A DNA stretch of 18,880 bases from Actinomycetota bacterium (GTDB lineage Bacteria > Actinomycetota > Thermoleophilia > Solirubrobacterales > 70-9): assembly GCA_018268695.1 (NCBI GenBank), contig JAFDWD010000679.1, positions 1 through 18,880 on the forward strand. The letters are read 5' to 3'. The position numbers and the translations under genes were made by a program. Below the pieces are notes generated by a model that made no database searches, was not told the DNA's origin, and worked only from the letters and a program-made list of their open reading frames with translations. Below are positions 6,469-14,238 of the stretch, in pieces; position 1 is the stretch's first letter, and every line of letters begins with the position of its first letter.

Positions 6469-6944
6469 CGGCCGCGGAAGAAGACGAGCGGTTCGACGTC
6501 CGTCGCCGCCTCCATGTCAAGGATGTCGGCCACGACGATCGTGTGGTCACCGGCGTCGTGCTCGTCACGGATCGAGCAGTCGATCCAGGCGACCGCGTCG
6601 TCCAGCGCGGGCATGCCGCGGCGCTCGTGCCAGGCGGCTCCCTCGAAGCGATCCTCGGCACCCTTGACCGCGAACCTCCGGCAGACCTCCTCGTGGTGGC
6701 CGGCCATCACGTTGATGCAGAACTGTCCCGCCGAGCGCAGCCGCGGCCAGGTGCCGGAGCTCTTCGCCGGGCAGATCAGCATCAGGGGCGGATCGAGAGA
6801 GACCGAGGTGACGGAGTTGGCGACGATCCCGACCGGCTCGCCGCCGTCCTTGGCGGTGATCACAGTGACTCCCGTGGGCAGGTGCCCGAGCACCCGGCGG
6901 ATGACCGACTCCTCCATCTTCAGTATCCGATCAGTCAGCGACAT
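6429..6944 (-). CDS. Flavin reductase-like (FMN-binding split-barrel) protein
   Basis: The 171-residue protein matches the flavin reductase domain: an N-terminal helix VIRRVLGHLPTGVTVITA, the flavin-contact strand-loop GIVANSVTSVSLDPPLMLI (39-57), FCINVMAGHHEEVCRRFA, GDHTIVVADILDME and a terminal EPLVFFRGRYGTL. Proteins of this type use NAD(P)H to reduce FMN or FAD for a partner monooxygenase, while some are simply flavin-binding oxidoreductases. I prefer the ATG at 6944 over 6950 because GGGAGG lies six bases before 6944 but touches 6950. It is the last gene of the PucR-led row, 34 bases after L-2-hydroxyglutarate oxidase. The natural partner in view is the LLM monooxygenase at 597-1703, though it lies in another unit. 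Its 3' end overlaps the convergent RibBA-like gene by 40 bases. Confidence 0.88.
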   Translation of the reverse strand: MSLTDRILKMEESVIRRVLGHLPTGVTVITAKDGGEPVGIVANSVTSVSLDPPLMLICPAKSSGTWPRLRSAGQFCINVMAGHHEEVCRRFAVKGAEDRFEGAAWHERRGMPALDDAVAWIDCSIRDEHDAGDHTIVVADILDMEAATDVEPLVFFRGRYGTLVDTVDGAA

Positions 6945-6978
6945 GCGCATCCTCCCTCCCTGGTCGACAGACGAGACA

Positions 6979-8160
6979 TCAGACGAGACCTACCTTGGCG
7001 ATCAACTCCTCGGCGATCGCCATCGAGGCGGTGGCGGCCGGCGACGGGGCGTTCCGCACCCAGGTGATCCGGCCCTCACAAACCAACCGGAAGTCATCGA
7101 CCAGGCCACCGTCGGGATCGACAGCCTGGGCGCGTACGCCGGCCTGGGCCGGGATGACGTCGGCGCCGCGCAGCTCGGGCACGTAGCGACGCGCTGCCCG
7201 GACGAAGGCGCGGCGGCTGGCCGCGCGGGTCAACTCGCCGACGCCCGCGCGCCAATGCTTGCCCATCATCCGCCAGGTCCCCGGCCAGCCGACGATCTCG
7301 CGGACGTCGGCGCGCTCGAAGTCCCGCCGCAGGTAGCCTTCGCGCGCGGTCGCCATCACCGCGTTCGGACCGATCAGGACGGAGCCGTCGACGCGGCGCG
7401 TGAGGTGGACGCCAAGGAACGGCAGGCGGGGATCCGGCACCGGGTAGATCAGACCGTTGACCAGCGCCGAGCGCTCCGCGGTCAGCGCCCAATATTCGCC
7501 CCGGAACGGGATGATCCGTGGCGCGGCGTCGCCCCCCGACGCCCGCGCCAGGCGGTCCGACTGGAGCCCGGCGCAGACCAGGACCCGGTCGCCCGCCACC
7601 CGCTCGCCACCACGCAGGACCGCGACTCCGCCGGGTTCGACGGCCACGACTTCCTCACCGAGTCGCACCTGACCGCCGGCGGAGCCGACGTCGGCGGCAA
7701 AGCGACGGGCGACCGCGACGTAGTCGGTGATCGCCGTCTCGGGTGAATGCAGGGCGGCGATCCCTCGTGCGTGCGGCTCGATCGCGTGCAGACCGGCCTC
7801 GTCGACCCGGCGCAGACCGGCCACCCCGTTGGCGATACCGCGCCGCTCGAGCTCATCGAGCCGGGGGATCTCCTCGGGATCGGTCGCCACCACGACCTTG
7901 CCGCACTCCTCATAGACGATTCCGTTCTCGCCGCAGTACGTGCGCAACAACTCCAGCCCGCGCCGGCAGAGTCGCGCCTTCAGCGAGCCAGGCGCGTAGT
8001 AGATGCCGGCGTGGACCACACCACTGTTATGACCGGTCTGGTGATGGGCCACCCCGTCCTCCTTGTCGAGCACGGTGACCTCGAGGCCCGGATGCTCCCG
8101 CAGCGCCTGGCGCGCGGCGGCAAGACCGAGGATCCCGGCACCGACGACCACGAGCCTCAT
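6979..8160 (-). CDS. lhgO: L-2-hydroxyglutarate oxidase (FAD-dependent, DAO fold)
   Basis: The 393-residue protein begins with the FAD dinucleotide-binding motif VVVGAGILGLAAAR. It then carries the family hallmark HQTGHNSGVVHAGIYYAPGS (40-59), followed by LKARLCRRG and late FRGEYW and GPNAV motifs. These patterns separate L-2-hydroxyglutarate oxidases/dehydrogenases from glycine oxidases of the same fold. The enzyme oxidises L-2-hydroxyglutarate to 2-oxoglutarate and passes electrons to oxygen or the quinone pool, generally at the inner face of the membrane. Length is close to the family (E. coli about 420). No CsiD-like glutarate hydroxylase is in view, so the substrate may be another 2-hydroxy acid made by this pathway. 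Its ATG overlaps the thioesterase stop (8157-8160), which implies translational coupling in the operon. The family is well supported and the exact substrate is inferred. Confidence 0.87.
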   Translation of the reverse strand: MRLVVVGAGILGLAAARQALREHPGLEVTVLDKEDGVAHHQTGHNSGVVHAGIYYAPGSLKARLCRRGLELLRTYCGENGIVYEECGKVVVATDPEEIPRLDELERRGIANGVAGLRRVDEAGLHAIEPHARGIAALHSPETAITDYVAVARRFAADVGSAGGQVRLGEEVVAVEPGGVAVLRGGERVAGDRVLVCAGLQSDRLARASGGDAAPRIIPFRGEYWALTAERSALVNGLIYPVPDPRLPFLGVHLTRRVDGSVLIGPNAVMATAREGYLRRDFERADVREIVGWPGTWRMMGKHWRAGVGELTRAASRRAFVRAARRYVPELRGADVIPAQAGVRAQAVDPDGGLVDDFRLVCEGRITWVRNAPSPAATASMAIAEELIAKVGLV

Positions 8161-8570
8161 GCCCGCACCAGACCGGTGAGGCGGGCCCGCAGGTCCTCGG
8201 GGATCGTCACCGGCCGCCGACTGGTGCGATCGACGTAGACGTGGACGAAGTGACCGCTCGCCACCGGGTCAGGGGAGCCCGTCGTGCGCAGCTCGAGCTC
8301 GTAGCGGACGCTGGAGCGACCGATCCGGCCCACGCGCACGCCCGCGGTGACCTCGTCAGGGAACTCGATCGGCGCGGCGTAGCTACAGAACGACTCGACA
8401 CAGAGACCGATCGCCTCGTCGGCGCCGAGGTCACGATCACCCTTCTCGAACAGCCATGTCGTCACCGCGGTGTCGAAATAGGAGAGGTACTCGGCGTTGT
8501 TGACATGACCGTAGGCATCGGTGTCCATCCAGCGGGTGGGAATCGACACCTCGTAGGGAAACTCGCTCAT
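8157..8570 (-). CDS. Acyl-CoA thioesterase, hotdog fold (4HBT/YbgC-like)
   Basis: The 137-residue single-hotdog protein carries RWMDTDAYGHVNNAEYLSYF near the N-terminus. This is the classic motif in which the aspartate of 'D.D..GHVNN' (Asp18) is the catalytic acid of 4-hydroxybenzoyl-CoA-type thioesterases. Later strands (VGRIGRSSVRYELEL, ASGHFVHVYVD) complete the fold, and it should work as a dimer or tetramer in the cytoplasm. It releases a free acid from an acyl-CoA. The start at 8570 is set by the ATGA overlap with the aldehyde dehydrogenase stop and by the homologous N-terminus MSEFPYEVSIPTRW. A longer frame is only a shadow of the dehydrogenase gene. Being wedged between aldehyde dehydrogenase and hydroxyglutarate oxidase, it likely serves the same pathway. 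The acyl group is unknown. Confidence 0.88.
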   Translation of the reverse strand: MSEFPYEVSIPTRWMDTDAYGHVNNAEYLSYFDTAVTTWLFEKGDRDLGADEAIGLCVESFCSYAAPIEFPDEVTAGVRVGRIGRSSVRYELELRTTGSPDPVASGHFVHVYVDRTSRRPVTIPEDLRARLTGLVRA

Positions 8571-10021
8571 GGGGCGATCGCGACCGTCTTGGTGCGGGTG
8601 TAGAAGTGAAGCCCCTCGAGACCCTGCTCCTTGTGTCCCGATCCTGAGACCTTGGCACCGCCGAAGGGCATGTGGACGTCCCAACCGGAGGTAGGCAGGT
8701 TGACCGCCACCTGGCCGACGTCAGCACCGGCGACGAAACGCCCGATCGCGCCGATGTCACGGGCGTAGAGGGCCGCGGCGAGCCCATAGCGGGAGCCATT
8801 CAGCAGCTCCAGAGCGTGTGCCTCGTCATCGGCGGCGACGACCGCGATGACCGGGCCGAACACCTCCTCGGTCCAGATCTCCGAGTCTGGACTGACATCG
8901 ACCAGCAGGGTCGGCGAGACGTAGCAGCCGTGCGCGCGGTCCTCCCCTTCGGGCGCCCCACCCCCGACCACGACCTCGGCGCCTTCGGCGACCGCGCGCT
9001 CGACGAAGCCGAGCACCGAATCGCGCTGCGAGCCCGAGACGAGCGGTCCGAAGGTCGTCCCCGGCTCCAGACCCGGGCCTACCACGAACGCCTCGGCGCG
9101 CCGTCGCAACTCCTCGACCAACGGCTCCAGCAGCGGTCGCTCGACGATCACCCGGCTGGTCGCGGTGCAGCGCTGCCCGGCCTGCGCCCAGCCTGCCGCG
9201 GCGATCGAAGCGGCGGCGAGGTCGACGGGCGCGTCGGCGAGGACGATCGCGGCGTTCTTGCCGCCGAGCTCGGCCAGCAAGGGGATGTCGCGCACCGCCA
9301 GCGTCTTGCGCAGCTCGGCGCCGACCTCGTTGGAGCCGGTGAAGCTGACCGCGGCAAGCGATGGCTGGGAGATCAGCGCGTGGCCGATCGCCGCACCGTT
9401 GCCGGTGACGGTGTTGACGACGCCGGCCGGGAGCCCCGCGTCGTCGAGCGCGCGGGCCAACTCGAGCGCCACCAGAGGCGTGTAGGTGGCGGGCTTGAGG
9501 ACCACTGAGTTGCCGGCGATCAGGGCCGGCGCCAGCTTCCGTGCCGGGGTCAGCAGCGGGTCGTTCCAGGGGGTTATCGCGAGCACGACGCCGAGCGGCT
9601 CGTGCACCGTATAGGCGGTCACGTCGGCACGTTCGTGGGCGATCAACTCGCCCCGCGCCCCGCGCCCGAGGCCGCCGTAGTACTCGAAGAAGTCGGCTGC
9701 CTTGCCGACCTCGGCGGTCGCCTCGGCGAGCGTCTTGCCCATCTCGCGGGTGAGGACGCGGGCGATCTCGGGAGCCCGCTCTCGCAGCAGGTCGGCGGCC
9801 CGCAACAAGATCCGGCCGCGATCGACCGAGCTGGTCGCCCGCCACGTCGCCGCGCCCGCCGCCGCGGCGGCAAAGGCCGCCTCGACATCGGCCGCGTCCA
9901 TGGCGGGCACGGAGGCGACGACCTCGCGCTCGTCGGACGGGTCGAGGACGTCGATCGAGCCGGAAGCGTCGCGCCACTCCCCGCCGACCAGGTTCAGCAT
10001 CTTCTCCGCGGTGGCGCTCAT
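8567..10021 (-). CDS. NAD(P)-dependent aldehyde dehydrogenase (possibly semialdehyde/2-oxoglutarate-semialdehyde type)
   Basis: The 484-residue product has all catalytic parts of the aldehyde dehydrogenase superfamily: TPWNDP with oxyanion Asn153, VVLKPA with Lys176, SFTGSNEVG (226-234), LAELGGKN with general base Glu251, GQRCTATSR with nucleophile Cys285, and EEVFGPV. The ending HMPFGGAKVSGSGHKEQG then FYTRTKTV is the kind found in 2-oxoglutarate-semialdehyde and related semialdehyde dehydrogenases, which would fit the 2-oxoglutarate-forming oxidase downstream (inference). The start at 10021 overlaps the iron alcohol dehydrogenase stop by ATGA, so the aldehyde producer and consumer are coupled. 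Upstream codons in the longer frame are a shadow. Soluble tetramers or dimers are typical. The substrate cannot be read from sequence, though a charged or aliphatic aldehyde is most likely. Confidence 0.92.
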   Translation of the reverse strand: MSATAEKMLNLVGGEWRDASGSIDVLDPSDEREVVASVPAMDAADVEAAFAAAAAGAATWRATSSVDRGRILLRAADLLRERAPEIARVLTREMGKTLAEATAEVGKAADFFEYYGGLGRGARGELIAHERADVTAYTVHEPLGVVLAITPWNDPLLTPARKLAPALIAGNSVVLKPATYTPLVALELARALDDAGLPAGVVNTVTGNGAAIGHALISQPSLAAVSFTGSNEVGAELRKTLAVRDIPLLAELGGKNAAIVLADAPVDLAAASIAAAGWAQAGQRCTATSRVIVERPLLEPLVEELRRRAEAFVVGPGLEPGTTFGPLVSGSQRDSVLGFVERAVAEGAEVVVGGGAPEGEDRAHGCYVSPTLLVDVSPDSEIWTEEVFGPVIAVVAADDEAHALELLNGSRYGLAAALYARDIGAIGRFVAGADVGQVAVNLPTSGWDVHMPFGGAKVSGSGHKEQGLEGLHFYTRTKTVAIAP

Positions 10022-11199
10022 GCGCGCGCCCCAGCGGACACCCAGGTGGCAAGCGCGTCGCCCGCGTGGAAGGCCGAGAGCAGCTCTTCGAGCCCCTCCA
10101 CCGTGATCGGCACCGGATGGTTCGGGCGGGGGTAGCGCTCGGCGCACTCGACCGCCATGCTCTCGACCTCATCCGCGTCGATCCCGACCGCCGCCAGCGA
10201 GGGAGCGATCCCCATCGACTCGTTCGCCGCCAGCAACCAGTCGAGGAGAGCGAGCCCTTCTTCCTTGCCGCAGACGATGCCGGCGATCTCGTCGATCTCT
10301 GCCTCGCGCGCGGGTCGGGCGTGGGCGAGGCAGTAGGGAAGCGCCATCGCGCAGCTGACCCCGTGGGGCAGCCCCGCGCGACCGGCGATCACGTAGGCCA
10401 GCGAGTGGCCGAGGACGACGGAGGCATTCAGCGCCAACCCCGCGTCGAAGGCACCGAGCAGCGTGTCGTGGCGCGACTGTGGGCTGCCGGACGCATAGGC
10501 CTCAGGGACGGCGCCGGCGAGTAGCCCGAGCGCCGCCTTCGCCGCCGTTTCCGAGAGCGGGGTGCGGAAGGTGGAGAGCAGCGACTCGACCGCGTGGCTG
10601 ATCGCGTCGAGGCCGCTCGAGCCCGTCACCGCAGGAGGAAGGTCGGCCAACAGGTCGGGGTCGAGCACGACCACGCGAGGAACGAGATGCCCGTGGACGA
10701 ACATGCGCTTGGCGCCCCCGTGCCAGAGCATCGCGACGGCGGTCGCCTCCGCCCCGGTGCCGGCGGTGGTCGGGACGGCAAGGATCGGCGGCCCAGGTTC
10801 GACTTCCTCGGTGGCTTTGACGCCGGCGGTCAGATCGATCTCGTTGGCGTGCGCGAGCGAGACCAGCTTGGCGGCGTCGAGCGCACTGCCGCCGCCGATC
10901 GAGGCGACCGCCGCGATCGGCGCGTCGGCCTGGTCGCCGATCAACCCGCGGATGGTGTCGGGCGTCGGCTCGGCCTCGACCCCCGGCCGCACGTCGAGGG
11001 TGAAGCCGGCCGCGGAGAGCGAGTCGATCGCCGCGTCGGCGAGGCCCAGCTTCAGCACCGCCGCGTCCGCGACCAAGGGGACGACGCCATCGTCAGGGCG
11101 GACGCCCGCCGCCCGCAGCTCGCTGCCGACGGAGGCGCTCGCACCCGCTCCGGCGAGCGCCCGTGCGGGTCCGACGAAGGGCCTGACGGGAGCGGTCAT
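10018..11199 (-). CDS. Iron-containing (group III) alcohol dehydrogenase
   Basis: The 393-residue protein has the dehydroquinate-synthase-like/iron-ADH fold: SIGGGSALDAAK (100-111) for the NAD(P) pyrophosphate, AVPTTAGTGAEAT (141-153), and metal ligands Asp198 and His202 (SGLDAISHAVES), His265 (VLGHSLAY) and His279 (GLPHGVS). The 14-residue spacing of the last two histidines matches characterised enzymes. The extra histidine four residues after the third ligand, common in FucO-like members, is Tyr269 here, so specificity may differ. The family covers alcohol, hydroxybutyrate and maleylacetate reductases. The start at 11199 is supported by GGGGA six bases upstream. A 205-base leader with possible competing hairpins precedes it, and the aldehyde dehydrogenase overlaps its stop. 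It probably oxidises an alcohol to the aldehyde handed to that enzyme. Confidence 0.9.
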   Translation of the reverse strand: MTAPVRPFVGPARALAGAGASASVGSELRAAGVRPDDGVVPLVADAAVLKLGLADAAIDSLSAAGFTLDVRPGVEAEPTPDTIRGLIGDQADAPIAAVASIGGGSALDAAKLVSLAHANEIDLTAGVKATEEVEPGPPILAVPTTAGTGAEATAVAMLWHGGAKRMFVHGHLVPRVVVLDPDLLADLPPAVTGSSGLDAISHAVESLLSTFRTPLSETAAKAALGLLAGAVPEAYASGSPQSRHDTLLGAFDAGLALNASVVLGHSLAYVIAGRAGLPHGVSCAMALPYCLAHARPAREAEIDEIAGIVCGKEEGLALLDWLLAANESMGIAPSLAAVGIDADEVESMAVECAERYPRPNHPVPITVEGLEELLSAFHAGDALATWVSAGARA

Positions 11200-11231
11200 G
11201 ACGGCTCCCCTGCGGCCGTCCCGCGACGGCC
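11200..11231 (-). promoter_or_regulatory. Possible mutually exclusive hairpins over the iron-ADH ribosome-binding site
   Basis: Three related segments occur in the leader: gacggc (11200-11205), gccgtc (11215-11220) and gacggc (11225-11230). The middle one can pair with either neighbour. Pairing to the left puts the GGGGA ribosome-binding site (11206-11210) in a loop ending at the start codon. Pairing to the right gives a perfect 7-bp stem with a 4-base loop (11214-11231) and frees the site. The rest of the leader (to 11404) holds a 5-bp stem at 11353-11370 and a direct repeat acacgtcc/acacgtac at 11272-11287, with no clear promoter. Confidence 0.4.
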
Positions 11232-11404
11232 CGCCGGGTCCTTGCAGATCATCAACGCCACCCTTCCCTCGACACGTCCACACGTACCTCTTTCTCGCTC
11301 GCAGCTTCTCGGCAGGGTCGCGACGGTACTTCGTCTTCGCGCGTCCGCCGAGCGGCCTGAAGGCGGGCCGTAGTACGTCTTTCCAAGCCCTCTTGCCCGG
11401 CCGC

Positions 11405-12109
11405 TCAGAGCGCGTCCCAGCGGCGCTCGTGGAACTCCGGCCCCTCCCAATCAGCGACGCCCGCGGCGAGATAGGCGCGCCACGCCTCGTCCGCACGACC
11501 CACCTCCGCGGGCTGCCGTGGGGCCGCGGCCGCCCGCGCACGGACCAGCTCGAGGACGGCGTCGAAGTCACACGCCGGGACGGCGACGATCCCCTCGCCG
11601 TCGGCGACGATGACGTCCCCGGGCGCGACGCACACCCCGCCGCAGCTGACCGGGACGTTCACCTCTCCGCGTCCTACCTTGGTCGGCCCGCGGGCCGCCA
11701 GGCCGCGGGCGAAGACGGGTATGCCGAGCCGCGCGAGCCCGGGGACGTCGCGCACGGCGCCGTCTACCACCACCGCGGCACAGCCGAGCGCGGCGGCGCG
11801 GGACCCGACGAAATCCCCCCAGACGGCGCGGTCGCCGTTCCCCCCACCGTCGACCACGAGGACATCTCCCGCGCCCAACTGGTCGACCGCCCAGGGGATC
11901 ATGCGGAAGTCCCCTGGCGTGATCCGCACGGTGACCGCCACTCCCGCCAAGGGCAGCACCGGCGGATTGACGGGACGGATCGCCGCGTTCAGCACCCCGG
12001 TCCCGACGACGTCCGCGAGGTGGCAGGAACCGTGCTCGGCGAGCATCGCGAGCGCGGCCTCCGGCGGCGGCGAGGGACGGTGGGTGTAGACACGCGAGGG
12101 GAGCATCAT
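11405..12109 (-). CDS. RraA-family aldolase/decarboxylase-like (HMG/CHA aldolase family)
   Basis: The 234-residue protein has the RraA/demethylmenaquinone-methyltransferase-like fold with the diagnostic motifs SCHLADVVGTG (28-38), GDVLVVDGGGNGDRAVWGD (81-99) and VVVDGAVRD, ending in the catalytic Arg120 and metal-binding Asp121. Functional members cleave 4-hydroxy-4-methyl-2-oxoglutarate or 4-carboxy-4-hydroxy-2-oxoadipate to pyruvate plus pyruvate or oxaloacetate, and often decarboxylate oxaloacetate. True RraA proteins bind RNase E and lack aldolase activity. Preserved active-site residues, the extended C-terminus and the catabolic setting favour the enzyme. Two adjacent ATGs (12109, 12106) are equally possible, and no Shine-Dalgarno is visible. 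It starts 43 bases after the PucR gene, so the regulator and aldolase likely share a transcript. A pyruvate-yielding aldol cleavage is the proposed role. Confidence 0.82.
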   Translation of the reverse strand: MMLPSRVYTHRPSPPPEAALAMLAEHGSCHLADVVGTGVLNAAIRPVNPPVLPLAGVAVTVRITPGDFRMIPWAVDQLGAGDVLVVDGGGNGDRAVWGDFVGSRAAALGCAAVVVDGAVRDVPGLARLGIPVFARGLAARGPTKVGRGEVNVPVSCGGVCVAPGDVIVADGEGIVAVPACDFDAVLELVRARAAAAPRQPAEVGRADEAWRAYLAAGVADWEGPEFHERRWDAL

Positions 12110-12152
12110 CGACGCCGGCAGCCGCGCTCGAGCCGGCTCGTTCGACGGCGCG

Positions 12153-14093
12153 CTAGAGGTTGTCGATGTCGTGCTCGTCTTCGCGGTCCGCCCCGATCCG
12201 CACGACGATGTCGCGCGGCACCCTCTGCTCGAGGCTGAGAAGCATCAGAGCGACGAAGAAATCGACCTCGCCGGTCGGGTCGCCGAGCAGATCGCGGCCG
12301 GTGAGCTGCTTGATCCGAGCCAGGCGGTAGCGGACCGTGTTGCCGTGAACCTCGAGCCTGCTCGCGGTGCGGCGGACGCTGCGCCCGCAGCTGTAATAGG
12401 TGTCAGCGGTCACCAGGAGGTCGACGGCTTTCGGGTCGTCGACGTCGTTGAGCGGGCCGAGGACGTCGGCACAGAAACGACGGGCGGCAGAGCGATCGCC
12501 GGCGCTGAGGAAGAGGCGGGCGGGGCCGAGATCGTCGGCGGCGAGGCTCGAGACCAGCGAGCCGCCTGAACCCAACTCCTCCAGACAGCCAAGCACCTGT
12601 TGCGATTCCTCGAAGGCGAGGCGGAAGCCAGGAGCGTCGGCGCAGACGCCCGAAAGCGCGACCAATACCTCGCCGTCGTCACCGAGGCGCAACGCGGCCT
12701 CGTTGAGGCGAGCCCTCACCGTGGCAATCGAAGCCTGGCGGGAGTCGCTCTCCTCGATCGGCACGATCACGATGATCGCCCCGGCCTCGGCAGTGGTCGC
12801 CCCTTCCCAGTGGCCGACACCCTCCGCCATGCAGGCTTCCTCGACGGCGTCGGTGGCGAGCGGCGGGCCACCGCCGTGGCGACGCTTGAGCGAGGCGACA
12901 ACCGCGCCTCGGTCGAGCGAGAGGCCGACGTAGTCGGCCCGTGCCGTCGCCCGCGCAGGATCGCCTGTCCCCCCGATCAGATCGCGCACCAGGACCTCGC
13001 GGGCGTGAGCCCGATCAGTCTGTTTCCGTCGGCGGGCGGCGAAATCGATCCCGACCGCCATCGCCGCCCGGCGAGCAGCCGCCGCGTCGGTAAGGGAGAA
13101 GCGCCCGCCGGTCTCCAGCAGGGCCACACAGCCGACCACGCGACCACCGTTGGAGACCGGGGAGATGAGGACGCGGTGCATCATCCGCTGGGTGGGGATC
13201 GCGTCGATGATCGCGGTCCGCGAGGTCTCGCCCTCGAGCACCTCGCGCACCTCGGGCAGGTCGGCGCCGAGGCGCTCGAGCGCCCGCAGCGTCTCTGCTT
13301 CCGCGCCCGGGCCGCCACCCCCGATCCGACGCAGAGAATCGTCGAATACCGCGCAACAGCGGTCCGTCGCCGCAGTCACGGCAGCGGCGATCTCATTGAC
13401 GCCCTGGGCATCGACCAGTGCCTGGGTCAGGCGTTCGTCGAGCACCCGGGCGCGTTTCAGCGCCTGGGTCTGCTGCTCGGCAGCGAGCTTTGCCTGGCGC
13501 AGACCCTGCGCCTGCAGAGCGTGCGACATGGCGACCCCGGCGAGCCGCCCGAAGCCGGCCGCAGCCTCCTGCGCCGCGGCCGAGAACTCGCGCCGGCGGC
13601 CGGCATCGTCGAGGAAGATCAGCCCGACGACGTCCTCTCCGTCGAGCATCGGCACACCGAGGACCGAGCTGACGCCCCAGTCGACCATCGCCGCCCGTAC
13701 CGGGCGGCGGTCGTGGCGGGCGTCGGCGATCATCACCGGCCGCCGGCTCTCGACGATCTCACTCGTGAAGCGATCGGCGGCGGTGCCGCAGACGAGGCGG
13801 CGCACCCGCTCGTCCTCACCGGCGAGATCGCCGAAGGCGACCCGGCCACGAAAGAGCCCCGAGTCGCCGTCGCGCAGGTAGACACAGCAGCGCGCGCTGG
13901 CGGTCAGGCGGGCGGAGGCCGCGGCCACCAACCGCGCCGCGGTGTCGACATCGCCCAGGGGGTTGAAGGCGTCGGCGATCCGACAGAAGGCAGCGACCAC
14001 GTCGCCGGACTGAGCCTCGGGTGCTGCCTCGGCGAAGGCTTCGGCAGGCGTCTCGAGGACGCCTCCGGCAGGGGCGATCATCAACTCGGTCAT
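12153..14093 (-). CDS. PucR-family transcriptional regulator with N-terminal GAF sensor
   Basis: The 646-residue protein begins with a GAF domain (about 35-190: ASARCCVYLRDGDSGLFRG, RPVMIADARHD, GVSSVLGVPMLDGEDVVGLI). A helical linker (AKLAAEQQTQALKRARVLDE) follows. Next comes a second sensor-like region (about 220-350) with VNEIAAAVTAATDRCCAVFD and VLISPVSNGGRVVGCVALLE. It ends with the PucR-type helix-turn-helix (about 570-620: RTASRLEVHGNTVRYRLARI). Such regulators sense small molecules and mostly activate catabolic operons. Start 14093 is preferred over 14099 because GGAGGA lies seven bases before it. The gene heads the catabolic row and has its own promoter and an upstream palindrome, which suggests autoregulation. 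The inducer is unknown but plausibly an intermediate of the downstream enzymes. Confidence 0.9.
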   Translation of the reverse strand: MTELMIAPAGGVLETPAEAFAEAAPEAQSGDVVAAFCRIADAFNPLGDVDTAARLVAAASARLTASARCCVYLRDGDSGLFRGRVAFGDLAGEDERVRRLVCGTAADRFTSEIVESRRPVMIADARHDRRPVRAAMVDWGVSSVLGVPMLDGEDVVGLIFLDDAGRRREFSAAAQEAAAGFGRLAGVAMSHALQAQGLRQAKLAAEQQTQALKRARVLDERLTQALVDAQGVNEIAAAVTAATDRCCAVFDDSLRRIGGGGPGAEAETLRALERLGADLPEVREVLEGETSRTAIIDAIPTQRMMHRVLISPVSNGGRVVGCVALLETGGRFSLTDAAAARRAAMAVGIDFAARRRKQTDRAHAREVLVRDLIGGTGDPARATARADYVGLSLDRGAVVASLKRRHGGGPPLATDAVEEACMAEGVGHWEGATTAEAGAIIVIVPIEESDSRQASIATVRARLNEAALRLGDDGEVLVALSGVCADAPGFRLAFEESQQVLGCLEELGSGGSLVSSLAADDLGPARLFLSAGDRSAARRFCADVLGPLNDVDDPKAVDLLVTADTYYSCGRSVRRTASRLEVHGNTVRYRLARIKQLTGRDLLGDPTGEVDFFVALMLLSLEQRVPRDIVVRIGADREDEHDIDNL

Positions 14094-14177
14094 ATCCATC
14101 TCCTCCGTTCGAAGTCCCGTGGCAACGCGGCTTTTCCGAACTGCGCCGACGCAGGCTCCCGACCTTCCGTCTCCCCG

Positions 14178-14206
14178 ACGGTAATCCCCCAGAACGTCTC
14201 TGTCAA
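14178..14206 (-). promoter_or_regulatory. Predicted sigma70-type promoter of the PucR-led operon
   Basis: On the minus strand a perfect -35 TTGACA (14201-14206) is followed by exactly 17 bases and a -10-like TACCGT (14178-14183). Transcription would start near 14171, about 78 bases before the chosen PucR start. This is the best promoter match I found in the window. Confidence 0.6.
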
Positions 14207-14211
14207 ATAAA

Positions 14212-14229
14212 TTCTGTTCGCGAACGGAA
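14212..14229. promoter_or_regulatory. 18-bp palindromic operator candidate upstream of the PucR gene
   Basis: TTCTGTTCG/CGAACGGAA is an inverted repeat with one mismatch per arm and a perfect 10-bp core GTTCGCGAAC. It lies in an A+T-rich patch five bases upstream of the predicted -35 element, a position typical of an activator site. The PucR or TetR protein encoded alongside could bind it. The RNA form could also fold weakly as a TetR-gene terminator before TTTATTTG, but it has no proper loop. Confidence 0.5.
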
Positions 14230-14238
14230 ATAAACTCT

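Noticed and set aside
6968..6989. Direct repeat cagacgagac (two copies, 12-base period) at the hydroxyglutarate oxidase stop
   Set aside because: It is too short and partly coding, with no sign of function beyond chance.
12110..12152. Possible promoter or hairpin between PucR and RraA genes
   Set aside because: Only 43 bases, with no -10/-35 match and no convincing stem. Co-transcription is simpler.
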